The translations under genes and the position numbers were made by a program. Shown here in pieces: positions 10,576 to 16,943 of a DNA stretch of 27,724 nt (positions are counted from its first letter, which is position 1; every line of letters starts with the position of its first letter). This stretch comes from a virus: positions 1 through 27,724 of IMG/VR virus record IMGVR_UViG_3300042446_001299; one strand, written 5' to 3'. The notes beneath the pieces are model-generated. The model saw nothing but the letters and a program-made list of their open reading frames with translations. It searched no databases and was not told where the DNA came from.

Positions 10576-11610
10576 TTACTTCTTTAATGCTACCTTCAAC
10601 TTAGGGAACTTCTTGTTCCACTTAGTTGCAAGCGCATTGTATTCCGCCTTGTACTTTGCTGATGCTGTTGCAGTAGCAAGATCAGATGCTGCTTTAGCAG
10701 TTACTGCTGCTGATTCTGCTGCTGCCTTGTCGGCTGCACGTCCAGCCTTTTCTGTTGCTAGTGCTGCATTAGCTGTTGCTAGTGCTTGATTTGCTGCTGC
10801 AAGTTCTGCATTCTTTGCTGCAAGTTCTGCTGCAATATCACGAACTACAATTGTAGCGCTTACAGAGCCGACTGGTGTTGCTAGGCCTGTTACGGCTGTC
10901 GCTACAGTTGCATATGCAACTACTGTGATTGAGCCAGTTGCAGGAACTGTTACAGTTTGCTCCTTGGTTCCAAGAGTTGCTACTGCTGTGTCTGTTGTCA
11001 GCGCTGTTGCCAATGCTGCTCCTGAGCTTGAAACCAAAGTATTAATTGTGGCCCCACCCTTTAGATTACCAAACACGTCGTATCCAGACACCTTAAGCAC
11101 CTGTGATGTACCTGCTGCTGCCGATGCAGGAGCAGTTAGTGTAATTGAGTTCAAAGCACCTGCGGTACCTTGTACATAATAAATTGTTGTAGTTCCAGCA
11201 CGAGTAATCGATACTGATCCTACTGATGTGCTCTTAGTATATACATAAAAGTCTGCTGAGTTTCCAGTTCCTGTTGAAACTGAAAGTGTTGAAGAACCGT
11301 TTGATGCAGTTACTGGCGCTGCTGATGTTGCTAGAGCAGGAACAATTGTTGCATTAACTGCAACTGCTGTTACTACTGTGCCTGTGTCTACTGATGTCAC
11401 GGCAATCTTCAATGCATCTGCTGCATCGATGCTGTTATCTGCTGGTACTGGTAGTGCTACAGGAGTTGTTACTACTGTTCCACCTGTTGCTGCAGATCCC
11501 GCCACTGTTAGTGTGACAGTTCCAGCGTTAGCGTTAGCTGCTGGCGATACTAGCATTGTGCTAGTCAGGGCTGCAGCGATGATTAGCGATACTTTCTTAA
11601 ATGAGTTCAT
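10576..11610 (-). CDS. Secreted repetitive protein with C-terminal helix, 344 aa
   Basis: A signal peptide is clear (basic MNSFKK, hydrophobic VSLIIAAALTSTMLV, cleavage near AANANA, residue 28). Residues about 29-255 are Ala/Val/Thr/Gly-rich beta-strand-like sequence resembling bacterial Ig-like or invasin-type repeats. Residues about 260-320 are an Ala/Leu/Lys helix (AELAAKNAELAAANQALATA) and the end is a basic tail (KWNKKFPKLKVALKK). AAGGAG precedes ATG by 10 nt. It could be a host-derived surface protein or a virion component; the phage role is unknown. Confidence 0.8.
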   Translation of the reverse strand: MNSFKKVSLIIAAALTSTMLVSPAANANAGTVTLTVAGSAATGGTVVTTPVALPVPADNSIDAADALKIAVTSVDTGTVVTAVAVNATIVPALATSAAPVTASNGSSTLSVSTGTGNSADFYVYTKSTSVGSVSITRAGTTTIYYVQGTAGALNSITLTAPASAAAGTSQVLKVSGYDVFGNLKGGATINTLVSSSGAALATALTTDTAVATLGTKEQTVTVPATGSITVVAYATVATAVTGLATPVGSVSATIVVRDIAAELAAKNAELAAANQALATANAALATEKAGRAADKAAAESAAVTAKAASDLATATASAKYKAEYNALATKWNKKFPKLKVALKK

Positions 11611-11657
11611 TTAATTTATTCTCCTTATTTCTTCTGCCTCTTGATGAGAACAGAAAT

Positions 11658-11858
11658 TTAGTTTAGTTCTATTACTTTTACTTGGAATGAGCACGGATCT
11701 CCGCCTTCATCCCATTCTTGCATTTCTTCTTCTGTCATTGGCGGACCATCATGTGTATTACAAAATACATCTGATATCCAGCCTCTGTCATAACCATTCT
11801 TGAGCCATATTTCAAACTCTACATGGTTAATGTATCCTTCATCAGGCTCTAGATCCAT
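11658..11858 (-). CDS. Acidic conserved phage protein, 66 aa
   Basis: Acidic (MDLEPDEGYINHVEFEIWLK) with GYDRGWISDVFCNTHDGPPM and GGDPCSFQVKVIE; the C-x-THD-x-P and DPC pieces recur in small actinophage proteins. Overlaps the thioredoxin stop by 10 nt. No function known. Confidence 0.7.
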   Translation of the reverse strand: MDLEPDEGYINHVEFEIWLKNGYDRGWISDVFCNTHDGPPMTEEEMQEWDEGGDPCSFQVKVIELN

Positions 11859-12151
11859 TCTGAAAGCTCCTCTAAAATGAGATGCTTGGGCTTGGCGCCA
11901 ACAATAGTTTTAATTGGCTTACCAGACTTAAATAGTACCATATACGGGATAGAGGTTACAGAGTATTCTGCTGATTTGATGGGATTCTCATCAACATTTA
12001 ACTTTCCAATCCATAATCCACGCTCATTTGATATCTCGTCTAGGATTGGAGATACTTTTTTGCATGGACCACACCATGGGGCCCAAAAGTCGATAAGAAC
12101 TAAGTTGTGTGACTCAAGAACTTTATCAAAACTTTCATCTGTAACAATCAA
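11849..12151 (-). CDS. trxA: Thioredoxin
   Basis: 100 aa, the normal thioredoxin length. The active site is WCGPC (residues 26-30) in VLIDFWAPWCGPCKK; the cis-Pro loop is TSIPYMVLF, and the KLNVDENP and G-x4-L elements follow. It would reduce disulfides in the cytoplasm; a phage thioredoxin may also serve AhpC or ribonucleotide reductase, neither adjacent here. The start is TTG at 12151, with GGAG 6 nt upstream, right after the previous stop. Confidence 0.93.
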   Translation of the reverse strand: MIVTDESFDKVLESHNLVLIDFWAPWCGPCKKVSPILDEISNERGLWIGKLNVDENPIKSAEYSVTSIPYMVLFKSGKPIKTIVGAKPKHLILEELSEWI

Positions 12152-12152
12152 C

Positions 12153-12362
12153 TTACTCTCCCTTTAATTCATCCGCTGCTTTATTAAATTTATTCATAAA
12201 TGTTTGGATTACCCAAACTGCGGTTTCTCCTGCATTAACTGACATCGCTTTTGAAGCATCTTCAGTTCTGTCTTCAATAGCAAGGGCGTTGTACCATTTC
12301 TGGTACAACTCCTCACCAATCTCTTTAATAATTTCTTCAAGTACGGTTAGCTTGTTATCCAT
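12153..12362 (-). CDS. Hypothetical helical protein, 69 aa
   Basis: Mostly helical and acidic (MDNKLTVLEEIIKEIGEELY, later AVWVIQTFMNKFNKAADELK). Overlaps the subtilase stop by 8 nt and abuts the thioredoxin start. No family recognised. Confidence 0.7.
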   Translation of the reverse strand: MDNKLTVLEEIIKEIGEELYQKWYNALAIEDRTEDASKAMSVNAGETAVWVIQTFMNKFNKAADELKGE

Positions 12363-13500
12363 TTAGTCGTGCTAACTGCGCTGATTTGTATGCAGCAAGC
12401 TTATCCGCTGCTGCTTTTACTGTAGCATCATATTCTGCTTGTGCTACTGCAATTGCCTTGTCAATCTCAGCCTTTAAAGCGGTTTGTGCTGCAACTTTTG
12501 CTGCTGCATCAGCTGCTGCTTTTTGTGCAGCAAGTTCTGCTGGTGTGGGACCGACTACAACAGGCTTGTATGCAAGCGCTCCATTAATATTAATTAGTTT
12601 ATTAAACGTACCCTGCCTTCCAACTGTAGAAGACGTGGTTGAACGAAAAGCATTTAGCAATTGATCATATGTATATGAAGGATTTGCTGACTTTAGCTGA
12701 ATCCATTGAGCTCCAGCTACTTGAATTGAAGCAGATGACCCTGAGATATTTTTTGCAACGTTGCCGACTCCAGGAACCGTAAAGAAGCCTGGTGCAAAGA
12801 AATCTAGTTTTTGAGTGTCATTATTGCTATTAACTGAAATTTCATTTTGCTGGTCTACGTAACCGACAGAAATTGATTCATCTAAACATGCTGGCCAATC
12901 GATGCGCTTGTAGTCACGGCCATTCCCTGAAGGGAAGAAGGTTGGAATACCAATAGAAATCAAATCTTTAACCGACTGTTGTGTTGTTGGAGTTTTTGGA
13001 CAGTAGTCAGTTCCTACTGGACCAAGATTATGCATTCCCTGAGACATTGTGACTGCTTGAATATTATACTTAGAAGCATTGGCCTTTACCCAGTTAAGTG
13101 CATTGTACACTGCTGCTTCGCCAGCATTTTGTCTCATTCCAGTCGCTGTATTACCAATAATCTTAATGAAAACAATATTTACGTTTGGGTTTGTTTTTAC
13201 AAAAACAGATGTCATTAGTGTTCCGTGATCAAATCCGCCAAGAGTTATTAGGTTTGCAGGCATTGAGGCCGCTCCCTTGCCTTCCATAAATGACTGTCCA
13301 TTTGGACATGTTGTCCACTCTAGAATACAAACCTCTTGAATAATTTTACCTTGAAATGCTGGTAGCGATGTGTCAATTGCTGTATCTAGAACAGCAACTG
13401 CTGGTGTTGAATCTGTACGATTCTGTAGTCCCGCTGCATGAGCGGTTGTAGGTACTGCTAGTGTGATTGCGATTAACGCAGCTATTAGTTTTTTATTCAT
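12355..13500 (-). CDS. Secreted subtilisin-family (S8) protease
   Basis: Signal peptide at residues 1-22 (hydrophobic LIAALIAITLAV, cleavage near AHA-A). The catalytic triad is visible: D39 in AVAVLDTAID, H92 in GGFDHGTLMTSV, and S256 in SGSSASIQVAG; N193 in FFPSGNG is the oxyanion Asn. The Ser motif lacks the usual Pro after it (GTSxAxP), so activity should be checked. After about residue 315 follows an Ala/Lys helix (AELAAQKAAADAAAKVAAQT) like those of the two other secreted proteins. 381 aa. Strong leaderless-type promoter directly upstream. It would act outside the cell or on the surface. Confidence 0.88.
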   Translation of the reverse strand: MNKKLIAALIAITLAVPTTAHAAGLQNRTDSTPAVAVLDTAIDTSLPAFQGKIIQEVCILEWTTCPNGQSFMEGKGAASMPANLITLGGFDHGTLMTSVFVKTNPNVNIVFIKIIGNTATGMRQNAGEAAVYNALNWVKANASKYNIQAVTMSQGMHNLGPVGTDYCPKTPTTQQSVKDLISIGIPTFFPSGNGRDYKRIDWPACLDESISVGYVDQQNEISVNSNNDTQKLDFFAPGFFTVPGVGNVAKNISGSSASIQVAGAQWIQLKSANPSYTYDQLLNAFRSTTSSTVGRQGTFNKLININGALAYKPVVVGPTPAELAAQKAAADAAAKVAAQTALKAEIDKAIAVAQAEYDATVKAAADKLAAYKSAQLARLNG

Positions 13501-13506
13501 GCCTTA

Positions 13507-13534
13507 ATTCTACTAAATATCAGCAGGATGTCAA
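13507..13534 (-). promoter_or_regulatory. Promoter of the subtilase gene
   Basis: Minus-strand TTGACA (13529-13534), 16-nt spacer, TAGAAT (13507-13512), then 6 nt (TAAGGC) and ATG 13500. The mRNA would be leaderless or nearly so. Confidence 0.75.
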
Positions 13535-13710
13535 GGGGTTTCTGTAGTTCTTTTATACCATTTTCCGCTATCTAGCGATTCTGTAGGCTGCATAGGAGCC
13601 ATTCCTTGTGTTTCTAATAAATTAGATATACTTAAAGTAAGCAACTCAATATGCATTTCCATTCTAACAACAGCCAGCTCAAGCTGCCTTAATCTTTCAG
13701 ACTTTCTCAT
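13531..13710 (-). CDS. Short coiled-coil protein, 59 aa
   Basis: ATG at 13710 overlaps the previous TGA (ATGA), which decides the start; an in-frame ATG at 13770 would add 20 residues inside the previous gene. Residues 1-35 form a Leu-rich heptad helix (SERLRQLELAVVRMEMHIEL). Its 3' end overlaps the -35 of the subtilase promoter. Function unknown. Confidence 0.65.
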   Translation of the reverse strand: MRKSERLRQLELAVVRMEMHIELLTLSISNLLETQGMAPMQPTESLDSGKWYKRTTETP

Positions 13711-14063
13711 TCCTGTATCTCTCTGTCTAGTAGTGTTGGTGCTGTTGCCATGCTTCCGCAGTTGGCACATTCCATATCAAGAAAGTATGTTGCTATTTCA
13801 AACTCTTCAAATATAACCTTTACGTTCCAGATGTTGCATCCGCATGGACATAAATGTGTTGGAGCCCCTCTTAAATCCATTGCATGGTCATAGTTTTCTG
13901 GTTTAAGATCCATTATATCTATGGGATATTTTCTTTGTTGAGACTGCTCTTCTATCTCTTCTAATTTATTTATATAATAAATTCCAACACTGTATCTAGC
14001 CTTTACCCACTTAATTGCAGATATGATTGAAAAAGCTATAAGTATGTACGCAACAGTCTTCAT
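13707..14063 (-). CDS. Membrane-anchored zinc-ribbon protein, 118 aa
   Basis: One N-terminal hydrophobic segment (TVAYILIAFSIISAI) followed by a charged linker and a zinc ribbon: CPCGCNIW and ECANCGSMATAPTLLD. The second half (PTHLCPCGC ... FEIATYFLDMECANCG) is a layout I have seen in small actinophage proteins; function unknown. TATAAT ends 6 nt before ATG, so it is probably leaderless. Confidence 0.75.
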   Translation of the reverse strand: MKTVAYILIAFSIISAIKWVKARYSVGIYYINKLEEIEEQSQQRKYPIDIMDLKPENYDHAMDLRGAPTHLCPCGCNIWNVKVIFEEFEIATYFLDMECANCGSMATAPTLLDREIQE

Positions 14064-14069
14064 GAATCA

Positions 14070-14075
14070 ATTATA
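14070..14075 (-). promoter_or_regulatory. Leaderless-type -10
   Basis: Minus-strand TATAAT, 6 nt before ATG 14063; no consensus -35. Confidence 0.5.
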
Positions 14076-14077
14076 CA

Positions 14078-14635
14078 CTAAACTTGAATATATGTATAGG
14101 GTGCTGCCACGCTCATATTAAACTCAGTTGCTGCTTCTAATGCCGCCTTTAGGCGTAAGCGTGGATTCTTCTGATTCTTAGTAGCGTATAAAGCTCCTAG
14201 GGCTATCATTCCACCACTACCTTCTGCCATATAGTTTACAACATTTTCTCCAACATGAAAGTCTTCATCTATAGTAAAGATTCTTCCGCATACACCGACA
14301 ATAAAAATTCCACCAGTATCTTCTTCTGATGAGGAACCAATGCTTCCATATCCATTATCTTTAAACGCAGCTTTAACTGAATCAATAAATTTAGTTCTCA
14401 TAAATTTATCTAGGCCAGAATTTGTTTTTGTTGGAGTATACTTTGGTGGTGTCCAAGAATACTGTAGTATTTGTCCCATGCGAAACGAGTCTGTGAATGC
14501 AACTCCGTACTGCCCAACCTTAAAAACTTTTGGTTCTTTTCGTGACAGGATCCACCCAGTTTTATCATCTGAGGCGGCGTGGTCTGATCCCATATAGACA
14601 ACACCATTTTGGGCAATAGCAACAATACAAGTCAT
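14078..14635 (-). CDS. Proteasome/HslV-like Ntn hydrolase, 185 aa
   Basis: Starts MTCIVAIAQNGVVYMGSDHA: Thr2 would become the N-terminal nucleophile after Met removal, as in HslV and proteasome beta subunits, with Asp18 (D17 in mature numbering) and the Lys of RKEPKVFKV at the place of the catalytic Lys33. The late segment GSGGMIALGALYA matches the G-S-G-x-x-x-A-x-G-A-L element of the fold, and the RLRLKAALEAATEF helix follows. No HslU or other ATPase gene is nearby. Cytosolic peptide or amide hydrolysis is inferred. TATACT ends 6 nt before ATG. Confidence 0.75.
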   Translation of the reverse strand: MTCIVAIAQNGVVYMGSDHAASDDKTGWILSRKEPKVFKVGQYGVAFTDSFRMGQILQYSWTPPKYTPTKTNSGLDKFMRTKFIDSVKAAFKDNGYGSIGSSSEEDTGGIFIVGVCGRIFTIDEDFHVGENVVNYMAEGSGGMIALGALYATKNQKNPRLRLKAALEAATEFNMSVAAPYTYIQV

Positions 14636-14641
14636 GCTATT

Positions 14642-14647
14642 AGTATA
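14642..14647 (-). promoter_or_regulatory. Leaderless-type -10 for Ntn hydrolase
   Basis: Minus-strand TATACT, 6 nt (AATAGC) before ATG 14635; -35 not evident. Confidence 0.5.
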
Positions 14648-14667
14648 CTATTTCTATATTTGTAGGG

Positions 14668-14976
14668 CTAGTCCTCATTGGAATGAATTTCTATATGTGT
14701 CAATTTAAGCATAGTTCCTTCTAGCTCTGCCTTTACCTGAATTAATTCCTGTAAGGCTTCAAAATATTTATCTTTCCACTCATTCAGATCTTTCTCTAAT
14801 TTATAGAGCTTAATCTGAAGGTCCTTGATTTCTAGTAATAGCTGGTCGTGTGCTTTATCTGCTAATTGTGCAATTTTATCTTTTTTTACTCGCCTAGAGT
14901 TCATCCACGCAGTAAATACACCACTTATAGATGCAGCGAACAGAGTTATTAGTATCTGAATTATAGAGATCTTCAT
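14668..14976 (-). CDS. N-terminal TM plus coiled-coil protein, 102 aa
   Basis: One transmembrane segment (IIQILITLFAASISGVFTAW, residues about 5-25), then a long charged coiled coil (LLLEIKDLQIKLYKLEKDLN and on to about residue 90). This resembles small phage membrane proteins near lysis genes, but in a host without an outer membrane a spanin role is unlikely. Function unknown. Confidence 0.7.
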   Translation of the reverse strand: MKISIIQILITLFAASISGVFTAWMNSRRVKKDKIAQLADKAHDQLLLEIKDLQIKLYKLEKDLNEWKDKYFEALQELIQVKAELEGTMLKLTHIEIHSNED

Positions 14977-15006
14977 TATATCTATAATTATACCTTATTA
15001 TTTATG

Positions 15007-15243
15007 TTAAATTAATAACTCAGACGCTGTTATGTCTAGTCCAATATACTTCTTTTTTGCAATATATTCTTTAACATGCTCAGCACCATATTGTCTGCCA
15101 GCCAAAATAATTATCCATCTTGGCTCAATTTTATTTTCCGTACAGGATTTGCAAAGAAGTAAATTAATTGGCATAAGCAATGATTTTTTTGCAGCAAGTT
15201 CATTTTTGCTTTTATTACATGAGTAACATAAAACTTTATCCAT
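15007..15243 (-). CDS. Zinc-finger protein of actinophage type, 78 aa
   Basis: ATG 15243 is preferred: GGGGG lies 8 nt upstream and the overlap with the previous gene is 8 nt. CYSCNKSK and LLCKSCTEN form a CxxC-x24-CxxC zinc site, followed by EPRWIIILAGRQYGAEHVKE and YIGLDITASELL. Proteins with this EPRW-I-I-L-x-GR pattern are familiar from actinobacteriophages; function unknown. Confidence 0.75.
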   Translation of the reverse strand: MDKVLCYSCNKSKNELAAKKSLLMPINLLLCKSCTENKIEPRWIIILAGRQYGAEHVKEYIAKKKYIGLDITASELLI

Positions 15244-15556
15244 TGTTTTTTCCCCCAGGCTTTCCTTCAAGCTCTACTCTAACGCCATATGATTCCAAAA
15301 TATTTTTTACCATTTCTACATACTCTATAACTCTGACTCTCATTGAGCCGTCGTATTGTGCAAAATTATCTTCGTAAAGCCTTATTGCTAGGAAATCTGG
15401 ATACTTTACAATGTCCATCTGTAAGTTGCCGTCTGGCTTCTTTAGCTCCCTTATTTTAAGTGCCATATCCTTATTATAAAATGTTGGCTTATTTGGTTCA
15501 CCAGTCCACTCATTGACACCATATTTAAAATGATCTTTATTTTTATCAATAAACAT
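15236..15556 (-). CDS. Hypothetical protein, 106 aa
   Basis: Mixed alpha/beta protein (MFIDKNKDHFKYGVNEWTGE, later DFLAIRLYEDNFAQYDGSM and VIEYVEMVKNILESYGVRVE). AGGA lies 5-6 nt before ATG inside the whiB gene end (11-nt overlap). Not recognised. Confidence 0.72.
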   Translation of the reverse strand: MFIDKNKDHFKYGVNEWTGEPNKPTFYNKDMALKIRELKKPDGNLQMDIVKYPDFLAIRLYEDNFAQYDGSMRVRVIEYVEMVKNILESYGVRVELEGKPGGKNNG

Positions 15557-15857
15557 GCTTTTCCTTTATTCTTTTCCATACTTCTTTTGTCTTATGTGCA
15601 TTTCTAACCTTGTCATGAGATCCAGAATTTAAATAAACTCCACCCCATACTCCATAATCACTATTTGCTACACCACTGTCATAGCATAACTTAATAACTG
15701 GGCATGATAGGCATGCCTCGTCTATGCTTTTTGCTATATTGATATCTGCTTCATACTTATCAAAGAAAAGATTGGTGTCCATTCCCAAGCAAAGAGCTAG
15801 CTTGTACCAATCTAAATTATCTTCATCTACATTTAAACTATTTAAAATATTTGACAT
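15546..15857 (-). CDS. WhiB-family iron-sulfur transcription regulator
   Basis: From ATG 15857 the protein is 103 aa. It has the four WhiB cluster Cys: C23 in LALCLGMDTNLFF and C49, C52, C58 in EACLSCPVIKLC, then the GVWGG turn and a basic C-terminal segment (KTKEVWKRIKEKHVY) for DNA. WhiB proteins bind a [4Fe-4S] cluster, often with the primary sigma factor, and occur in actinobacteria and their phages. ATG 15923 would give a longer form with AGGA close upstream, but it would read through the conserved end of the gene at 15838-16071, so the shorter start is favoured. Confidence 0.9.
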   Translation of the reverse strand: MSNILNSLNVDEDNLDWYKLALCLGMDTNLFFDKYEADINIAKSIDEACLSCPVIKLCYDSGVANSDYGVWGGVYLNSGSHDKVRNAHKTKEVWKRIKEKHVY

Positions 15858-16071
15858 ATCGTTTTGGCAGTTCCCAGATTCCTTCACGGCTGACAGAAAT
15901 CTTTTCTGCCTTACCCCAAGCATCTTTCCTATACATGCCTTTTACATCAGTATAGCCGCCACTATCTTTTTTCCAAATTACAAGATCATAGTTATTCCAA
16001 AATGATTCTTGTAATTTTGTTTGAGATCTTTTAATAAAAACCTCAACACCTTTTTCCGTTAGATGTAACAA
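15838..16071 (-). CDS. Hypothetical protein, 77 aa (TTG start)
   Basis: The open frame runs back across both tRNA genes, but a real start is likely TTG at 16071, with AAAAGG 10 nt upstream and just past tRNA-Leu. The protein (LTEKGVEVFIKRSQ, FWNNYDLVIWKKDSGGYTDV, YRKDAWGKAEKISV, GIWELPKRYVKYF) has a patterned Trp/Tyr/Gly composition that looks like a small folded domain. It overlaps whiB by 20 nt. Family not recognised. Confidence 0.6.
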   Translation of the reverse strand: MLHLTEKGVEVFIKRSQTKLQESFWNNYDLVIWKKDSGGYTDVKGMYRKDAWGKAEKISVSREGIWELPKRYVKYFK

Positions 16072-16091
16072 ATTACTTTTACCTTTTCTAG

Positions 16092-16173
16092 TACCCGAAG
16101 TCGGACTTGAACCGACATGCGATGAAGCAACAAATTTTAAGTCTGTCGTGTATACCGATTCCACCATTCGGGC
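16092..16173 (-). tRNA. tRNA-Leu (TAA)
   Basis: 82 nt with a long variable arm. Acceptor GCCCGAA/TTCGGGT, anticodon stem ACAGA/TTTGT with loop CTTAAAA (anticodon TAA), T-loop TTCAAGT, discriminator A. Reads UUA, a codon favoured in AT-rich genes. Follows tRNA-Asn by 5 nt. Confidence 0.9.
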
Positions 16174-16178
16174 GTACG

Positions 16179-16251
16179 CTGGTCCACCAGGTCTCGATCC
16201 TGGGACATCCAAATTAACAGTTTGGCGCTCTACCAACTGAGCTATGGACCA
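16179..16251 (-). tRNA. tRNA-Asn (GTT)
   Basis: Acceptor TGGTCCA/TGGACCA, D-arm GCTC/GAGC, anticodon stem CCAAA/TTTGG with loop CTGTTAA (anticodon GTT), T-stem CCAGG/CCTGG, discriminator G as usual for Asn. Confidence 0.92.
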
Positions 16252-16257
16252 TTACGC

Positions 16258-16305
16258 ACAAAACCGCTGTACTATGTAAGTATACACGGGAAACAGCGGG
16301 TTTGT
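16258..16305. promoter_or_regulatory. Operator-like 13-bp inverted repeat
   Basis: Arms at 16258-16270 and 16293-16305 match as inverted repeats at 12 of 13 positions (core CCGCTGT/ACAGCGG), separated by 22 bp. They flank the -10 of the tRNA-Asn/Leu promoter, with one arm overlapping the -35 and the other lying just downstream of the start site. Confidence 0.6.
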
Positions 16306-16308
16306 CAA
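16279..16308 (-). promoter_or_regulatory. Promoter of tRNA cluster 2
   Basis: Minus-strand TTGACA (16303-16308), 18-nt spacer, TATACT (16279-16284). It begins just after the stop of the 47-aa gene and ends 27 nt before tRNA-Asn. Confidence 0.85.
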
Positions 16309-16311
16309 CGA

Positions 16312-16455
16312 CTATTTAGTTGTTATTTTAACGATATTAACTTTTTTAATTTCGTCATCTATATTAAAAATATCATGAATATATTCTGATGCATCTTCTG
16401 TATTAAAGGCTTCTACTTCAACCTCAACATCTAATTTAATGCGATATTTATTCAT
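16312..16455 (-). CDS. 47-aa protein, leaderless start
   Basis: Begins MNKYRIKLDVEVEVEAFNTE and continues with an acidic helix (DASEYIHDIF) and a beta-like end (KVNIVKITTK). This strand-helix-strand pattern resembles small phage proteins of unknown role. TATAAT ends 6 nt before its ATG. Confidence 0.65.
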   Translation of the reverse strand: MNKYRIKLDVEVEVEAFNTEDASEYIHDIFNIDDEIKKVNIVKITTK

Positions 16456-16461
16456 AGTATA

Positions 16462-16467
16462 ATTATA
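16462..16467 (-). promoter_or_regulatory. Leaderless-type -10 for 47-aa gene
   Basis: Minus-strand TATAAT, preceded by TGA (extended form), 6 nt (TATACT) before ATG 16455. Confidence 0.5.
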
Positions 16468-16470
16468 TCA

Positions 16471-16761
16471 TTACTTAGCAGCTTTTTTATCTACTGCTGA
16501 AAATGCTGCATTAATTTCTGCTACCGTTAATTTGCCATCATCTAGGAAACCTCGTGCAAGCCTTTCAACTACGGTGGCAACGCCAAGAGTCCCAGCTAAT
16601 ATTACTGCTTTAGCTGTGCTAATTCCTACTACTGCACCTGCTCCAATTACTGATAATCCAGATGCTGCAAATACTGCAATTATTCGCATAATAATATTAT
16701 TGATGCTTGCAATTGCTCCTGATCCTACCTGTGTTGGCTCTTCAATATACGCTTTTGCCAT
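16471..16761 (-). CDS. Holin-like small membrane protein, 96 aa
   Basis: Two hydrophobic segments: IIMRIIAVFAASGLSVIGAG (about residues 23-45) and STAKAVILAGTLGVATVVER (about 48-67), then a charged end with GFLDDGKLTVAEINAAF. The pattern of two Gly/Ala-rich TM helices followed by DDGKL-x3-EI is familiar from putative actinophage holins. It follows another small TM protein by 2 nt, as lysis cassettes often do, but the endolysin is 3.6 kb away. Confidence 0.65.
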   Translation of the reverse strand: MAKAYIEEPTQVGSGAIASINNIIMRIIAVFAASGLSVIGAGAVVGISTAKAVILAGTLGVATVVERLARGFLDDGKLTVAEINAAFSAVDKKAAK

Positions 16762-16763
16762 TT

Positions 16764-16943
16764 TTAATCCTCTCTATTTCTGATCGGACTTGTAATTATC
16801 CAAAGAGCAGTTGTCGCCATGATTCCATATCCAACAATTGTCTTTGCACTTCCGTCCAGAACTACCCAAGCAATAAACATTCCAAGAAGGGTCCATGCTT
16901 GGTCTACCATATCCTTTAAGATATTCTTTACTATTCTTACCAT
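16764..16943 (-). CDS. Second small membrane protein, 59 aa (holin partner?)
   Basis: AGGAGG lies 6 nt before ATG 16943, which overlaps the stop of the PA14 gene by 7 nt. Two hydrophobic segments (WTLLGMFIAWVVL and TIVGYGIMATTALWIIT) flank a short polar loop; N-terminus is basic (MVRIVKNILKDM) and C-terminus charged. Paired small TM proteins suggest holin plus antiholin, which is inference. Confidence 0.65.
   Translation of the reverse strand: MVRIVKNILKDMVDQAWTLLGMFIAWVVLDGSAKTIVGYGIMATTALWIITSPIRNRED

Noticed and set aside
10925-11614. Plus-strand ORFs opposite the secreted 344-aa gene
   Set aside because: Shadows of a low-complexity Ala/Val/Thr coding region; no ribosome binding sites or promoters of their own.
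14668-14976. Inner-membrane spanin
   Set aside because: The TM plus coiled-coil layout fits, but an actinobacterial host has no typical Gram-negative outer membrane and no partner lipoprotein is encoded.
15858-15923. Longer WhiB start at ATG 15923
   Set aside because: It would overlap the patterned C-terminal part of the neighbouring gene by 86 nt; the start at 15857 gives the usual distance to the first cluster Cys. The longer form is not excluded.
16072-16236. N-terminal extension of the 15838-16071 gene across tRNA-Leu and tRNA-Asn
   Set aside because: The extension translates tRNA sequence (both tRNAs fold well), and a TTG with a ribosome binding site just beyond the tRNAs gives a better start.
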